The notes below the pieces were generated by a model. The model saw only the letters and a list, made by a program, of their open reading frames with translations. It did no database searches and was not told the DNA's origin. Shown here piece after piece: positions 43,256 to 52,522 of a stretch of DNA of 64,000 bases. The stretch lies in contig NZ_AWFH01000012.1 of NCBI RefSeq assembly GCF_000682715.1, positions 124,001 to 188,000 of the forward strand, in the 5' to 3' direction. Position 1 is the stretch's first letter, and every line of letters starts with the position of its first letter. Source of the stretch: Hyphomonas atlantica corrig. (lineage in GTDB: Bacteria; Pseudomonadota; Alphaproteobacteria; Caulobacterales; Hyphomonadaceae). Made by a program: the position numbers and the translations under genes.

Positions 43256-43276
43256 TTATACCAGTTCGAGGGTGGT

Positions 43277-43741
43277 ATGGATAAAATTGACGCTAAAATC
43301 GTTCAGGCCCTTCAAGAGGATGGCCGTCTGACGAATCAGGATCTCGCAGAGAAAATTGGATTGTCTCCCTCTCCCTGCCTGCGCCGGGTTCGCAATCTGG
43401 AGAAGGCCGGTATCATCAAGGCCTATTCCGCGACGATCGACCAGAAGGCCTGCGGATACCCGATAACGTGCTTTGTCAGGATCCGCCTGTCTATCCATAC
43501 AGAAGACACGATCCAGAAGTTCGAGAAGATTGTTGAGGAAACGCCTGAGATACTCGACTGCTACCTGATGGCAGGTGGCTCAGATTATCAGTTGCGAGTC
43601 GTAACGGGCAGCCTCGACGAATACGAGCAATTGGTAAGACAGACGTTTCAGAAGCTGCCGGGGATTTCATCGGTCGAGACCAGTTTCGCCTATGGCGTGG
43701 TCAAGAAATCCCGCGTGTTGCCGGTAAAGATCAATACCTGA
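43277..43741 (+). CDS. Lrp/AsnC-family regulator, probably of methionine gamma-lyase
   Basis: A 154-residue regulator: the N-terminal helix-turn-helix (MDKIDAKIVQALQEDGRLTN; LAEKIGLSPSPCLRRVRNLE) and C-terminal RAM ligand domain (GGSDYQLRVVTGSLDEYEQL) have the normal size. The ATG at 43277 follows GAGGG; an upstream start at 43214 would place coding sequence over the inverted-repeat operator. In Pseudomonas putida the Lrp-type MdeR activates the adjacent divergent mdeA gene in response to methionine, and the same role is likely here. Confidence 0.9.
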   Translation: MDKIDAKIVQALQEDGRLTNQDLAEKIGLSPSPCLRRVRNLEKAGIIKAYSATIDQKACGYPITCFVRIRLSIHTEDTIQKFEKIVEETPEILDCYLMAGGSDYQLRVVTGSLDEYEQLVRQTFQKLPGISSVETSFAYGVVKKSRVLPVKINT

Positions 43742-43869
43742 CCGGATGCGGGGCATTACGCCGCCGGATTGCCAGATTGGCAGCGCACCTGAGGTCGAGA
43801 AGCGGGAAAATCCGGCCTTCGGTGATCATGGCATAGGCGGGACAGTGTGACTTGCTATATAGGCTATCC

Positions 43870-46722
43870 ATGAGCACAGATTCTCCCGTCAAACCCGCGC
43901 AAGAGCCCACTCTCGTTGAATCCCGCAACCGGACGAGCCGCCGGCCGGGCAAGTGGCGTATTTCCAACATCATTGATGGTCGCTCGCTGAGGGTGAAATT
44001 GACCACGGCAGCGCTTGATAATCTTGGGGACGCGCAGGCGATGCGCAAGGCGGCCCTGGATCATTTGCACGGCGCCATGTTCAGAGGCCGCATGATTGCG
44101 CAAGAACGACTGCAGCAAGGGGCGGACGGCCTGGATACGGCCCGATTACTTGCCGCGGTACAGGATGAGGTTGTGCATGCGCTTTATGACTTCACCACCA
44201 CACATGTGCACCGTGCGCGCAACCCCACAGAGGCCGAGCGTCTCGCCATTCTCGCGACGGGAGGATACGGGCGAGGGGTGATGGCGCCGTCGTCAGATAC
44301 GGACTTGCTGTTCCTGCGCGCCTACAAGGCCTCTCCGCACACGGAAAGCGTGATCGAGTACATGCTATACGCATTGTGGGACATGGGGCTGAAAGTTGGC
44401 AACGCATTCCGTACCCCAGCAGAATGTGTGAAGCTGGCTGCAGAAGACGTAACGATCAAGACGTCTCTGCTGGACTCTCGTTTCATCTGCGGTGATCAAG
44501 CTCTTTCCGACGAGATGATGTCGAAATTCATGAAGGAAGCCGTCGAAGGAAAAGACGCCGAGTTCATCATGGATAAGCTTGCCGAGCGCGACGCCCGTCA
44601 TGCCCGACAGGGTGATGCGCGGTATGTGGTTGAGCCAAACATCAAGGAAGGCAAGGGCGGCCTTCGGGATCTGCAGACCCTCTACTGGATCGTGAAGCAT
44701 ATTTATGGTGGCGAGACTCTCGAAGACGTAATGAAGGGCGGACCGTTCACGCGTAGTGAGTATACGTCCTTTATTCGCTCGGCGAAGTTCATGTGGACGG
44801 TGCGTTGTCACCTGCATTATGTGACAGGGCGCGCGGAGGAACGTTTGAGCTTTGATCTGCAGCCGGAAATTGCGGCGCGTATGGGCTATCGGGACCGTAC
44901 GGGGCAATTGGGTGTCGAGCGTTTCATGAAGCGCTATTTCCTCGTTTCGAAAGATGTTGGCGCATTGACGCGCATTATCGCGGCGAAGCTGGAGGCTGAA
45001 CAGAAGAAGAAGCCTGAAGGGTTCCGCAGACTGCTGCCACAGAAAACGCCGCAAGCCTTGGCTGACAAGGGGTTTGTGGTGGATGCCGGGCGGGTGAGCA
45101 TCACATCTGAAGACGTGATGAAGGATGACCCGCTGAACATGCTCCGGCTCTTCATTATTGCCCGCCGGGAAGACAAGGATATTCATCCGAATGCCTTGTC
45201 GGCAATTACCCGGAACTTGCGCGCCCTGAATGAAAGCGTCCGTAGTTCCGACGAGGGAAGGCGGCTGATACTGGACGCTATTCTTGGCAGCAAGGAGCCT
45301 GGTCTCATCCTGCGGCGGATGAATGAAGCGGGCGTTCTGGGTAAGGCCATCCCCGAGTTTGGCGGTATCGTCGCCCAAACACAGTTCAACATGTATCATC
45401 ATTACACGGTTGATGAGCATACGATCCGCGCAGTTGAGGCAATCGCGGAGATGGAGCAGGTCAATGCCGAGCGCGTTCCGCTTGCGACCGAAATATTCCA
45501 GCTCGTTGAGAATCGCCGTGCGCTTTACCTTGCCATGCTGCTGCATGATACCGGAAAGGGAAAAGGCGATCAGCAAATCGAAGGCATGAAGACAGCCACG
45601 CGGGCTTGTCAGCGTTTGGGCATTCCAGAAGACGAAACGGAATTGGTCGCCTGGTTGGTCGGCAACCATTTGGAGCTGAGTGAGACCGCGCAGAAGCGCG
45701 ATATTTCTGACCCTCGAACGGTCACGCAGTTCGCCAATCTGGTTGGCTCGCTTGAGCGGTTGCGCTTGCTTTACATTCTGACGGCTGCGGACATTCGCGC
45801 AGTCGGACCGGGCGTATGGAATGCCTGGAAGGGGCAGCTGATGGCAGACCTCTACCACAATACGGCAGCTGCCTTGCGCGGCGGTCGGGCGGATGAATCG
45901 GGCGTACAGGCGCATCTTGAAGCAAGAGCGGAAGCGCGGCGGGAATCCGTTGTGGAGGAGCTGGGAAGCATTCCGCACACGCTGCTTGAGATGGAGACTG
46001 CATACTGGACAGGGTTTGATGTGCCGGACCTGACATGGCACGCCACAGCGCTGAAGGAGGGGGGGAGCGTCGTATGCTATCGCTTCCCGCCTGAAGGGGG
46101 GGCGCTCACGCTCATGGTCTGCGGGGAAGACCGGCCCGGCCTGTTTGCGGATCTTGCGGGAACCCTTGCAAACCTTGGGGCGAATGTTGTCTCAGCGCAG
46201 GTCTTTACCAATCGTAGCGGACGCATCCTCGACATCTTCATTCTTCAGGATGGCTCACAACAGCCTTATGGATTGAAGGACGCGTCCCGCCTGCAACGTC
46301 TGGAAACCGCATTGGAGCAGACCCTTTCGGGCACGAGCGTGAAAGAGCCAGCCGCTGCACGCATGGGACGGCGCGAAGCGGCCTTCCTGGTGCAACCATC
46401 CGCCCAGATACGGAATGATGTTTCGACGGAATATACGGTGGTCGACATCGCGGGCCGGGATCGTCCCGGGCTGCTTTATGATGTCGCGAGCGTTCTGGCA
46501 GAAAGCGATTTGTCTATCCATTCAGCGCATGTCGGATCGTATGGAGAGCGTATGTTCGATGCTTTTTACGTGCAGACGGCTGCTGGAGAGAAGCTTACGG
46601 ATGCTGACCGGATTGAAACATTGAAAGAACGTCTTCTTGACGCATTGGGGCAGCATGAACCGGATGCACCGGAAACGCCGGCCAGGAAGCTGAAGCGATC
46701 ACGCGCCGTGGACAGTTTCTGA
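43870..46722 (+). CDS. glnD: [Protein-PII] uridylyltransferase/uridylyl-removing enzyme
   Basis: A 950-residue nitrogen sensor that uridylylates PII proteins under nitrogen limitation and removes UMP when glutamine is high. The nucleotidyltransferase motif GGYGRGVMAPSSDTDLLFL spans 131-149, the HD hydrolase site is MLLHDTGKGKGDQ, and two ACT domains that bind glutamine end the protein (LMVCGEDRPGLFADLAGTLA; DIAGRDRPGLLYDVASVLAE). The ATG at 43870 has no ribosome site, but TATATA at 43857-43862 is placed as a -10 for a leaderless mRNA. murJ follows 22 bases later. Confidence 0.97.
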   Translation: MSTDSPVKPAQEPTLVESRNRTSRRPGKWRISNIIDGRSLRVKLTTAALDNLGDAQAMRKAALDHLHGAMFRGRMIAQERLQQGADGLDTARLLAAVQDEVVHALYDFTTTHVHRARNPTEAERLAILATGGYGRGVMAPSSDTDLLFLRAYKASPHTESVIEYMLYALWDMGLKVGNAFRTPAECVKLAAEDVTIKTSLLDSRFICGDQALSDEMMSKFMKEAVEGKDAEFIMDKLAERDARHARQGDARYVVEPNIKEGKGGLRDLQTLYWIVKHIYGGETLEDVMKGGPFTRSEYTSFIRSAKFMWTVRCHLHYVTGRAEERLSFDLQPEIAARMGYRDRTGQLGVERFMKRYFLVSKDVGALTRIIAAKLEAEQKKKPEGFRRLLPQKTPQALADKGFVVDAGRVSITSEDVMKDDPLNMLRLFIIARREDKDIHPNALSAITRNLRALNESVRSSDEGRRLILDAILGSKEPGLILRRMNEAGVLGKAIPEFGGIVAQTQFNMYHHYTVDEHTIRAVEAIAEMEQVNAERVPLATEIFQLVENRRALYLAMLLHDTGKGKGDQQIEGMKTATRACQRLGIPEDETELVAWLVGNHLELSETAQKRDISDPRTVTQFANLVGSLERLRLLYILTAADIRAVGPGVWNAWKGQLMADLYHNTAAALRGGRADESGVQAHLEARAEARRESVVEELGSIPHTLLEMETAYWTGFDVPDLTWHATALKEGGSVVCYRFPPEGGALTLMVCGEDRPGLFADLAGTLANLGANVVSAQVFTNRSGRILDIFILQDGSQQPYGLKDASRLQRLETALEQTLSGTSVKEPAAARMGRREAAFLVQPSAQIRNDVSTEYTVVDIAGRDRPGLLYDVASVLAESDLSIHSAHVGSYGERMFDAFYVQTAAGEKLTDADRIETLKERLLDALGQHEPDAPETPARKLKRSRAVDSF

Positions 46723-46744
46723 GAATTCGATCAGGGGAGGCCGC

Positions 46745-48301
46745 ATGAGCGTCGCTCGCAATACACTCGTGCAATCCTCGCTGACATTGGCCAGCCGCAT
46801 TCTCGGTATGGTTCGCGACATTCTGCTTATCGCGAAGATTGGTGCCGGGCCGATTGGTGATGCCTGGGCAACGGCCCAACAGTTCCCGAACCTGTTCCGC
46901 CGGATTTTTGCTGAGGGGGCGTTCGCCTCTGCCTTTGTGCCGACATATGCCCGCACCTTGGAGGCAGAAGGTGCAGAGGCGGCGCGTGATGTGGCGCAGG
47001 AAGCGTTGAGAGTTCTGTTTGCGGCGACGGCAGCGCTGACCATCGTGGCGCAAATTTTCATGCCATGGGTGCTGTTGCTGATACACGGCGGACAGGCCGA
47101 CGATCCGGAAAGCTATGGTTTGGCTGTGCTGCTGACGCGAATTACGATGCCATATCTGACGTTCATGGCCATCGCCGCCTTGTTGTCAGGGGTTTTGAAC
47201 TCGGCCGAGCGATTTGTCTTGTCAGCAGGCGTGCCAACACTGCTGAATTTGTGTCTGATCCCGGCAGCCTTCGTCGCTCCGGACGCCGAGGGCACAGCCC
47301 TTGCCGCTGCGATGGCGTATTTTGTCGCCGGTCTTTTGCAGGCCGGCGCGCTTTGGTGGGGCGTCAATCGCCAAAAGGTTCGCCTCAGCCTGATTGGCTG
47401 GCCTAGGCTGACACCCGCCGTGAAGAAGGTTTTGAAGCTCGCCATACCCGGAACGATCGCGGCGTCCGGTACCCAGATCAACATTATCGTCAGCCAGTCG
47501 CTGGCGAGTTTCGAAGTCGGGGCGAAATCCTGGCTATATGCGGCTGATCGCTTGTATCAGTTGCCCCTTGGTCTGGTCGGCGTGGCGGTTGGTGTCGCGA
47601 TTCTTCCTCGTCTCAGCCGTGCTGCGCGCGCGAGCGATGACGGTTCCAGTCGACAGACAATGGATGAAGGGATCGGGCTTGCCATGGCGCTGACCCTGCC
47701 AGCGGCGGCGGCGCTGATGATTGCGCCGGTCTTTCTGATCGATGCGTTCTTCACGCGCGGCGAATTCTTGCCATCTGATGCGGCCATGTCCGGAAGCGCG
47801 CTGTTCCATTTCGCCTGGGGGGTACCTGCCTTCGTTTTGATCAAGGTGCTCGCGCCGGCATTTTTTGCGCGGGAAGATACGAAGACCCCAATGCGCTATG
47901 CGCTCGTCTCCGTCGTCATCAATACCGTGCTGGGCGCGGGTCTTTTCTTCTGGATGAAATCGAATGGCGGGGCTGGGTTTATAGGTCTGGCCATCGCAAC
48001 CTCCGTTGCTGCCTGGATGAACACGGCGCTGTTGGCGATGACCTTGCTGGCGCGGGGATGGTATACGCCCGGTCCGCGTCTTGTTTCTGGTGTGGTGCGT
48101 GCAGCTTTGGCCACCGCGATCATGTCTGCAGCGGTCTGGTTCATGCTCCAAAACCTGCCCGAGATCCGCGCGGAGTTGTGGGATTCCCGGATCGCTTCTG
48201 CCGCAGCCATCGTGTTCGCGGGCGGGGTAATTTACGCATTTGCCGCGCTTTTAACTGGGGCAATCCGCATTTCTGACATTCGACAGGCTTTGCGGCGCTA
48301 G
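46745..48301 (+). CDS. murJ: Lipid II flippase MurJ
   Basis: A 518-residue membrane protein of the MOP superfamily with about 14 helices. The N-terminal SSLTLASRILGMVRDILLIA and AWATAQQFPNLFRRIFAEGA (with conserved Arg and Phe), and the later LPLGLVGVAVGVAILPRLSR and AFFAREDTKTPMRYALVSVV match MurJ closely. It moves lipid-linked peptidoglycan precursor across the inner membrane. GGGGAGG lies before the ATG. The gene order glnD-murJ-trpS is common in alphaproteobacteria. Confidence 0.96.
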   Translation: MSVARNTLVQSSLTLASRILGMVRDILLIAKIGAGPIGDAWATAQQFPNLFRRIFAEGAFASAFVPTYARTLEAEGAEAARDVAQEALRVLFAATAALTIVAQIFMPWVLLLIHGGQADDPESYGLAVLLTRITMPYLTFMAIAALLSGVLNSAERFVLSAGVPTLLNLCLIPAAFVAPDAEGTALAAAMAYFVAGLLQAGALWWGVNRQKVRLSLIGWPRLTPAVKKVLKLAIPGTIAASGTQINIIVSQSLASFEVGAKSWLYAADRLYQLPLGLVGVAVGVAILPRLSRAARASDDGSSRQTMDEGIGLAMALTLPAAAALMIAPVFLIDAFFTRGEFLPSDAAMSGSALFHFAWGVPAFVLIKVLAPAFFAREDTKTPMRYALVSVVINTVLGAGLFFWMKSNGGAGFIGLAIATSVAAWMNTALLAMTLLARGWYTPGPRLVSGVVRAALATAIMSAAVWFMLQNLPEIRAELWDSRIASAAAIVFAGGVIYAFAALLTGAIRISDIRQALRR

Positions 48302-48325
48302 ACAAACGCGCTAAAGCGCCTGCCC

Positions 48326-49363
48326 ATGACTGATACACCTGCATCCTATAGTGGCCCGCAACGCATTTTCTCGGGCATCCAGCCAACAGGCAACCTCCAT
48401 CTGGGCAACTATCTCGGCGCCCTGAAGAAGTTCGTGGACCTGCAGGAAGATGGCTGGGATGCCGTTTACGCAGTTGTGGATTTGCACGCGATCACAATGC
48501 CGATGGAGAAGGGGGCTCTGCTCAGCCAGACCCGCCAGATTGCGGCGGCGTTCCTGGCCTGCGGCGTGGACCCCAAGAAATCCATCCTGTTCGCGCAGTC
48601 TTCAGTGAAGGCGCATGTCGAACTGGCATGGATCTTCAACTGTGTCGCCCGGATGGGTTGGGTCGAGCGGATGACCCAGTTCAAGGACAAGGCGGGCAAG
48701 GATGCTGAGCGCGCATCAGTCGGTTTGTTCACATACCCTGTTCTGCAAGCGGCTGATATTCTGGCCTACAAGGCAACGCACGTGCCGGTAGGCGAGGATC
48801 AGAAGCAGCATCTGGAACTCAGCCGCGATATCGCTGACCGCTTCAATCGTGAATATGATGCGCCAGGCTTTTTCCCGCTGCCAGAACCGCTCATCAAGGG
48901 GCCGGGTGCGCGCGTGATGAGTTTGAAGGACGGCACCAAGAAGATGTCGAAATCCGATCCCTCCGAACTCTCCAGAATTGCGCTGGTGGATGACGCCGAC
49001 ATGATTGCCAAGAAGATCAAGAAGGCGAAAACGGATTTGCTGGGTGATATGCCGAGCGAAGTGGATGGCCTTGAGGGCCGTCCGGAAGTTGAGAATCTGG
49101 TCGGCATTTACGCGGCGTTGTCAGGAGAAAGCGTCGAGGCAATCCTAAGACAGTATGGCGGACAGGGCTTTGGTGTATTCAAGCCGGCCCTGGCGGAGGT
49201 GACTGTGAATCATCTCTCGCCGATCACACAGCGCTATCGCGAAATTCTGGATGATCCGGCCTTTATTGATTCTGTCCTGCAGGACGGTGCAGAGCGGGCC
49301 GATGCGATTTCTGCTCCGGTTATCGCAGAGGTGTGGAAACTTGTTGGATTCTGGGGCGCCTGA
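48326..49363 (+). CDS. trpS: Tryptophanyl-tRNA synthetase
   Basis: A 345-residue class Ic aminoacyl-tRNA synthetase that charges tRNA-Trp. [20 protein letters not shown] contains the HIGH-like signature (NLHLG), DLHAIT follows, and the KMSKS loop is intact ([14 protein letters not shown]). Its length is normal for the bacterial enzyme. It follows murJ by 24 bases and probably belongs to the same transcript. The next gene starts 86 bases later with its own leader. Confidence 0.97.
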   Translation: MTDTPASYSGPQRIFSGIQPTGNLHLGNYLGALKKFVDLQEDGWDAVYAVVDLHAITMPMEKGALLSQTRQIAAAFLACGVDPKKSILFAQSSVKAHVELAWIFNCVARMGWVERMTQFKDKAGKDAERASVGLFTYPVLQAADILAYKATHVPVGEDQKQHLELSRDIADRFNREYDAPGFFPLPEPLIKGPGARVMSLKDGTKKMSKSDPSELSRIALVDDADMIAKKIKKAKTDLLGDMPSEVDGLEGRPEVENLVGIYAALSGESVEAILRQYGGQGFGVFKPALAEVTVNHLSPITQRYREILDDPAFIDSVLQDGAERADAISAPVIAEVWKLVGFWGA

Positions 49364-49449
49364 TCCGGCCTGCGGCAACGGGAGTTGTTGACCTTCGCCT
49401 GAAGTGGGGTAGGTCTCGTGTCGCTATCACACGGTTGGAGACCTGTACC

Positions 49450-49905
49450 ATGCGTATCGCTTCTATCACTGCCGCTTTCGGACTTGTCGCTATGGTCGCC
49501 TGTGCGCCAGCACCAGAAACAGCGGAAAGCTCAGTGACGGCGAGCGGCGCATTCGTCGTGAAGCCTGCACCTGGGCGCGATGTTGCGGGTGGAGGACTGA
49601 CTTTGACTGTTACGGGCGAGCCGATGTCACTGGTCGGCGCAGAGACCGATATTGCAGACACGGTTGAGCTTCATACGATGAGCATGGACGACGGCGTCAT
49701 GAGAATGCGCAAGGTCGATCAGATGGACGTCACTGAAGATGCTCCGCTTGAGCTGAAGAGCGGCGGCAATCATCTGATGCTGTTTGGGGTTAGTCCTGAC
49801 ATTGAAATCGGTGAAACGGCGGAATTGGTCCTTACGCTGACCGATGCCGACGGCACTGAGTCAACCCTGACCACCCAGGCAGAGATACGCGGCCTCGGCG
49901 ATTGA
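49450..49905 (+). CDS. PCuAC-family copper chaperone
   Basis: A 151-residue exported protein; the leader ends at AMVACAP, so it may be a lipoprotein (Cys18). The copper motif is present: ELHTMSMDDGVMRMRKVD supplies the first His and Met ligands, and GGNHLMLFG the second His-x-Met pair. PCuAC proteins deliver Cu(I) to cytochrome oxidase in the periplasm. The ATG at 49450 places the leader at the start. It lies between trpS and a DUF2333-like gene with no oxidase genes nearby. Confidence 0.88.
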   Translation: MRIASITAAFGLVAMVACAPAPETAESSVTASGAFVVKPAPGRDVAGGGLTLTVTGEPMSLVGAETDIADTVELHTMSMDDGVMRMRKVDQMDVTEDAPLELKSGGNHLMLFGVSPDIEIGETAELVLTLTDADGTESTLTTQAEIRGLGD

Positions 49906-50005
49906 GCCTGATTTCGGCAATTCACTGCCGGATTTTGCCACGAGAAATTCCTGAAGATATGCCCCGCCCGGTCAAATCGCGGGCAGGCATGTTGCTTGCA
50001 TATAT

Positions 50006-50027
50006 TTAACAGTAAATAGACTGTTAA
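50006..50027. repeat. Inverted repeat in the spacer before the DUF2333-like gene
   Basis: TTAACAGT (50006-50013) and ACTGTTAA (50020-50027) are perfect 8-bp arms with a 6-base AT spacer, in an AT-rich stretch 77 bases before the next start. It could be an operator; no T tract follows for a terminator. Confidence 0.45.
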
Positions 50028-50103
50028 TATCCGCTTTTTGCCTGCATAGTGCTTTAACCGCAACAGGCTTGGCGTGGGCATGTTTTGGAACAGGGTAGAG
50101 TGA

Positions 50104-51156
50104 ATGGCATTTGATAGTCGTCTTCCAGCGGCGTACCAGGAGGAAGGTCCTGTGGTGACCGTACTTGGCTCTGACCATCTCGTGACATTCGACTATGCAG
50201 AACCCAGCCCCATCATGTTGTTCGCTCAACGTTGGTGGCGCCGTACCATCACCTTGATGAAAGTGGGTGTCGTGATTGCCGCCGTTGGCGCGTATCCGAT
50301 CATGACTGTCGCATCGAACAAGATTGATGACAGCCCGATTGAGGTGGCAGGCCAGGACTGGACCGTGCCAGCGGTGGGCGTGTCGATCGTGAAGATCGCG
50401 CGCGAGCTGGAAGGCGCTGGCTGGGCGGGCGATCGTGCCAATTGGCACCCTCAGGCTCGATTGACTGCCATGCCGGCCTGGCAGGGCGCGACTGCTGATG
50501 CCTTGTCTGAACATACGAACTTGCTGGCTGAACTGACTGTGCAGGATGGCGAAGTTGATTCCGATCTCAAGGCTGCCGCGCGTTTGCTGATGGGCGTAGA
50601 GGGTGAAGATATGCGCCCGCGCCTCACAGCAGCCGCTGAAGCCTTGAACCGATATGATTCGCGGGCTGCTCGCGGATTGGCCTCTACGCCAGCAAAACTC
50701 GACAAGCTTAAGGCGGAAGCGGCATTGTTCGCCGGGTGGGCTGAAGCGGACCGAAACGATTTGTCGCTTCAAGTGAATCAAGACATCGTGGAGTGGCCCG
50801 CCAGCAAGACTGACATCGAGACCTTCTATGGCGCCAAAGCTCGCGCTCATATTGCGCAGCAGATGCTGGTTGCGGCCCGCAACTCCGAACCACGCCTTGC
50901 AAGATTGCCCGCCGTAAGTTCGGCTTTCGATCGGGCTGAACTGGCTTGGAGCCGCGCCGCTCAGATGCAGCCACTGATTGTGTCAAATCAGAACGGCGAT
51001 GGTCCTTTTATGGCCAATCATCTGGCCAGCATCGGATTCTACCTCGGTGAAGCGCAGGACGCGTCGCAGAATCTCGCTGAAGCGTTGGTGCATGTACCAG
51101 CTGGAGCGCTGGAAAATGTGGCGTCGCTGGAAAAGCAACTGGCCGCCGCACCCTGA
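50104..51156 (+). CDS. DUF2333-like membrane-anchored protein
   Basis: A 350-residue protein with one membrane helix (about 52-72) after a short cytoplasmic start, then a mostly helical periplasmic body. The order of features (WTVPAVGVSIVKIARELE; WHPQARLTAMPAWQGATADA; LKAAARLLMGVEG; AAAEALNRYDSRAARG) resembles DUF2333 proteins of Pseudomonas and alphaproteobacteria, whose role is unknown. The match is from memory of the pattern. It is followed by the Nfu gene but apparently not coupled to it. Confidence 0.65.
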   Translation: MAFDSRLPAAYQEEGPVVTVLGSDHLVTFDYAEPSPIMLFAQRWWRRTITLMKVGVVIAAVGAYPIMTVASNKIDDSPIEVAGQDWTVPAVGVSIVKIARELEGAGWAGDRANWHPQARLTAMPAWQGATADALSEHTNLLAELTVQDGEVDSDLKAAARLLMGVEGEDMRPRLTAAAEALNRYDSRAARGLASTPAKLDKLKAEAALFAGWAEADRNDLSLQVNQDIVEWPASKTDIETFYGAKARAHIAQQMLVAARNSEPRLARLPAVSSAFDRAELAWSRAAQMQPLIVSNQNGDGPFMANHLASIGFYLGEAQDASQNLAEALVHVPAGALENVASLEKQLAAAP

Positions 51157-51239
51157 GACTTCACGCAATCCCTTGAACTGGTCGCTCGGCCAAGCCATCT
51201 GGTTGTCAAGACTGCAATCCAGAAAGGGCCCCCAAGGCC

Positions 51240-51818
51240 ATGTTCATACAAACCGAACCCACGCCAAACCCGGACACCGTCAAATTCCTGCCCGGTCACC
51301 CTGTCGCGGGCGACGCCGGTCCGTTTGATTTCCCCGATGTTGCGAGCGCCCGCATCAGCCTGCTGGCGCGCGCACTGTTTCAGGTAGATGGCGTTGAACG
51401 CGTGTTCTTGGGTAGCGATTTCGTGTCGATCAACAAGGATCCCGACAAGGAATGGAAGCACGTCAAACCGATGGTGCTGGCTGCGATCATGGATCACTAC
51501 ATGGCGGGTCTGCCAGTCGTGGAGGCAGGCGCGGCGCCTTCGGCCGACACCGAGGCTGATGTCAGCTATGAAGGCGAAGCTGCCGAGATCGTGGAAGAGA
51601 TCCGCGAACTCATTGAAACGCGCGTTCGCCCTGCCGTGGCCCAGGATGGGGGTGATATCATCTTTCACAAGTTCGAGCCGGACACGGGAATTGTCCACCT
51701 GTCCATGCGGGGCGCGTGTGCCGGGTGTCCGTCGTCGACCATGACCCTGAAGCAGGGGATTGAGAACATGCTGAAGACTTATGTTCCGGAAGTAACGGCA
51801 GTCGAGGCCGTTCTGTAG
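51240..51818 (+). CDS. Nfu-type iron-sulfur cluster carrier
   Basis: A 192-residue NifU-like scaffold/carrier: an Nfu N-terminal domain (MFIQTEPTPNPDTVKFLPG; VFLGSDFVSINKD) and a C-terminal NifU domain (RPAVAQDGGDIIFHKFEPDT) with the cluster-binding CAGCPSS. It hands 4Fe-4S clusters to client enzymes. This two-domain layout is the usual alphaproteobacterial and mitochondrial Nfu1 form. It stands upstream of a nitroreductase-type gene and tsaB. Confidence 0.95.
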   Translation: MFIQTEPTPNPDTVKFLPGHPVAGDAGPFDFPDVASARISLLARALFQVDGVERVFLGSDFVSINKDPDKEWKHVKPMVLAAIMDHYMAGLPVVEAGAAPSADTEADVSYEGEAAEIVEEIRELIETRVRPAVAQDGGDIIFHKFEPDTGIVHLSMRGACAGCPSSTMTLKQGIENMLKTYVPEVTAVEAVL

Positions 51819-51916
51819 CTTTGCCAGCATTGTCGCTGACGACATGTCATTGATTGTGCTTGCGTTTCCCGGCAAGACTTCTTGAAAGAACTTGTTTTGA
51901 CGGAAGGATACAGGAC

Positions 51917-52516
51917 ATGGCCCATCCGGTGAATGACCATGCGCTCGACGTAATTTTTCGCGACGGCCGTAGCTATAACGGGTTTGAGGACAAGGACGTG
52001 CCGGAGATTCTGGTGCGGGCCGTCTATGACCTTGCCAAGATGGGGCCGACGAGCGCGAATTGCTCACCGGCGCGGTTCGTCTTCGTTTCGTCAGAAGAAG
52101 GTAAGTCGCGCCTGCTGCCATTGGTGTCCGAGGGCAATCAGCAAAAGGTGAAGCAAGCGAAATGGTCCGTGATCATAGCTTATGACATGGAGTTCCAGGA
52201 AAAGATTCCGAAACTCTTTCCGCATAATCCGAGCGCGAAAACCTGGTTCGACAACAACAGGGAAGAAACGGCCTTTCGGAACGGAACGCTCCAGAGCGCT
52301 TACTTCCTGATGGCTGCGCGCTCACTTGGGCTCGATACGGGACCAATGTCCGGGTTCGACATGGATGGTGTGAACAAGGAATTTTTCGCATCTCAGGATG
52401 GCGAGGAAAAGAACTGGCGCGCCAACTGGATTTGCAATCTTGGCTATGGTGACCGGTCCAGCATCTTTGCACGCAGCCCGCGCTTACGCTTTGAAGAGGC
52501 ATGCAGGATCGTCTGA
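51917..52516 (+). CDS. Malonic semialdehyde reductase RutE/HadB-like nitroreductase
   Basis: A 199-residue FMN-binding nitroreductase-fold enzyme. The stretch MGPTSANCSPARFVFVSS and AYFLMAARSLGLDTGPMSGF are the RutE/HadB signatures. In pyrimidine breakdown RutE reduces malonic semialdehyde to 3-hydroxypropionate; HadB-type members reduce other small carbonyls or haloaromatics. No other rut genes are nearby, so the physiological substrate is uncertain. AGGA lies before the ATG; tsaB starts 6 bases after its stop. Confidence 0.88.
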   Translation: MAHPVNDHALDVIFRDGRSYNGFEDKDVPEILVRAVYDLAKMGPTSANCSPARFVFVSSEEGKSRLLPLVSEGNQQKVKQAKWSVIIAYDMEFQEKIPKLFPHNPSAKTWFDNNREETAFRNGTLQSAYFLMAARSLGLDTGPMSGFDMDGVNKEFFASQDGEEKNWRANWICNLGYGDRSSIFARSPRLRFEEACRIV

Positions 52517-52522
52517 CGTGTC

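Noticed and set aside
44365-46041. 558-codon minus-strand frame opposite glnD
   Set aside because: It mirrors the coding frame of an unmistakable glnD. The predicted protein has no recognisable domain and there is no ribosome site; long antisense frames are common in GC-rich genes.
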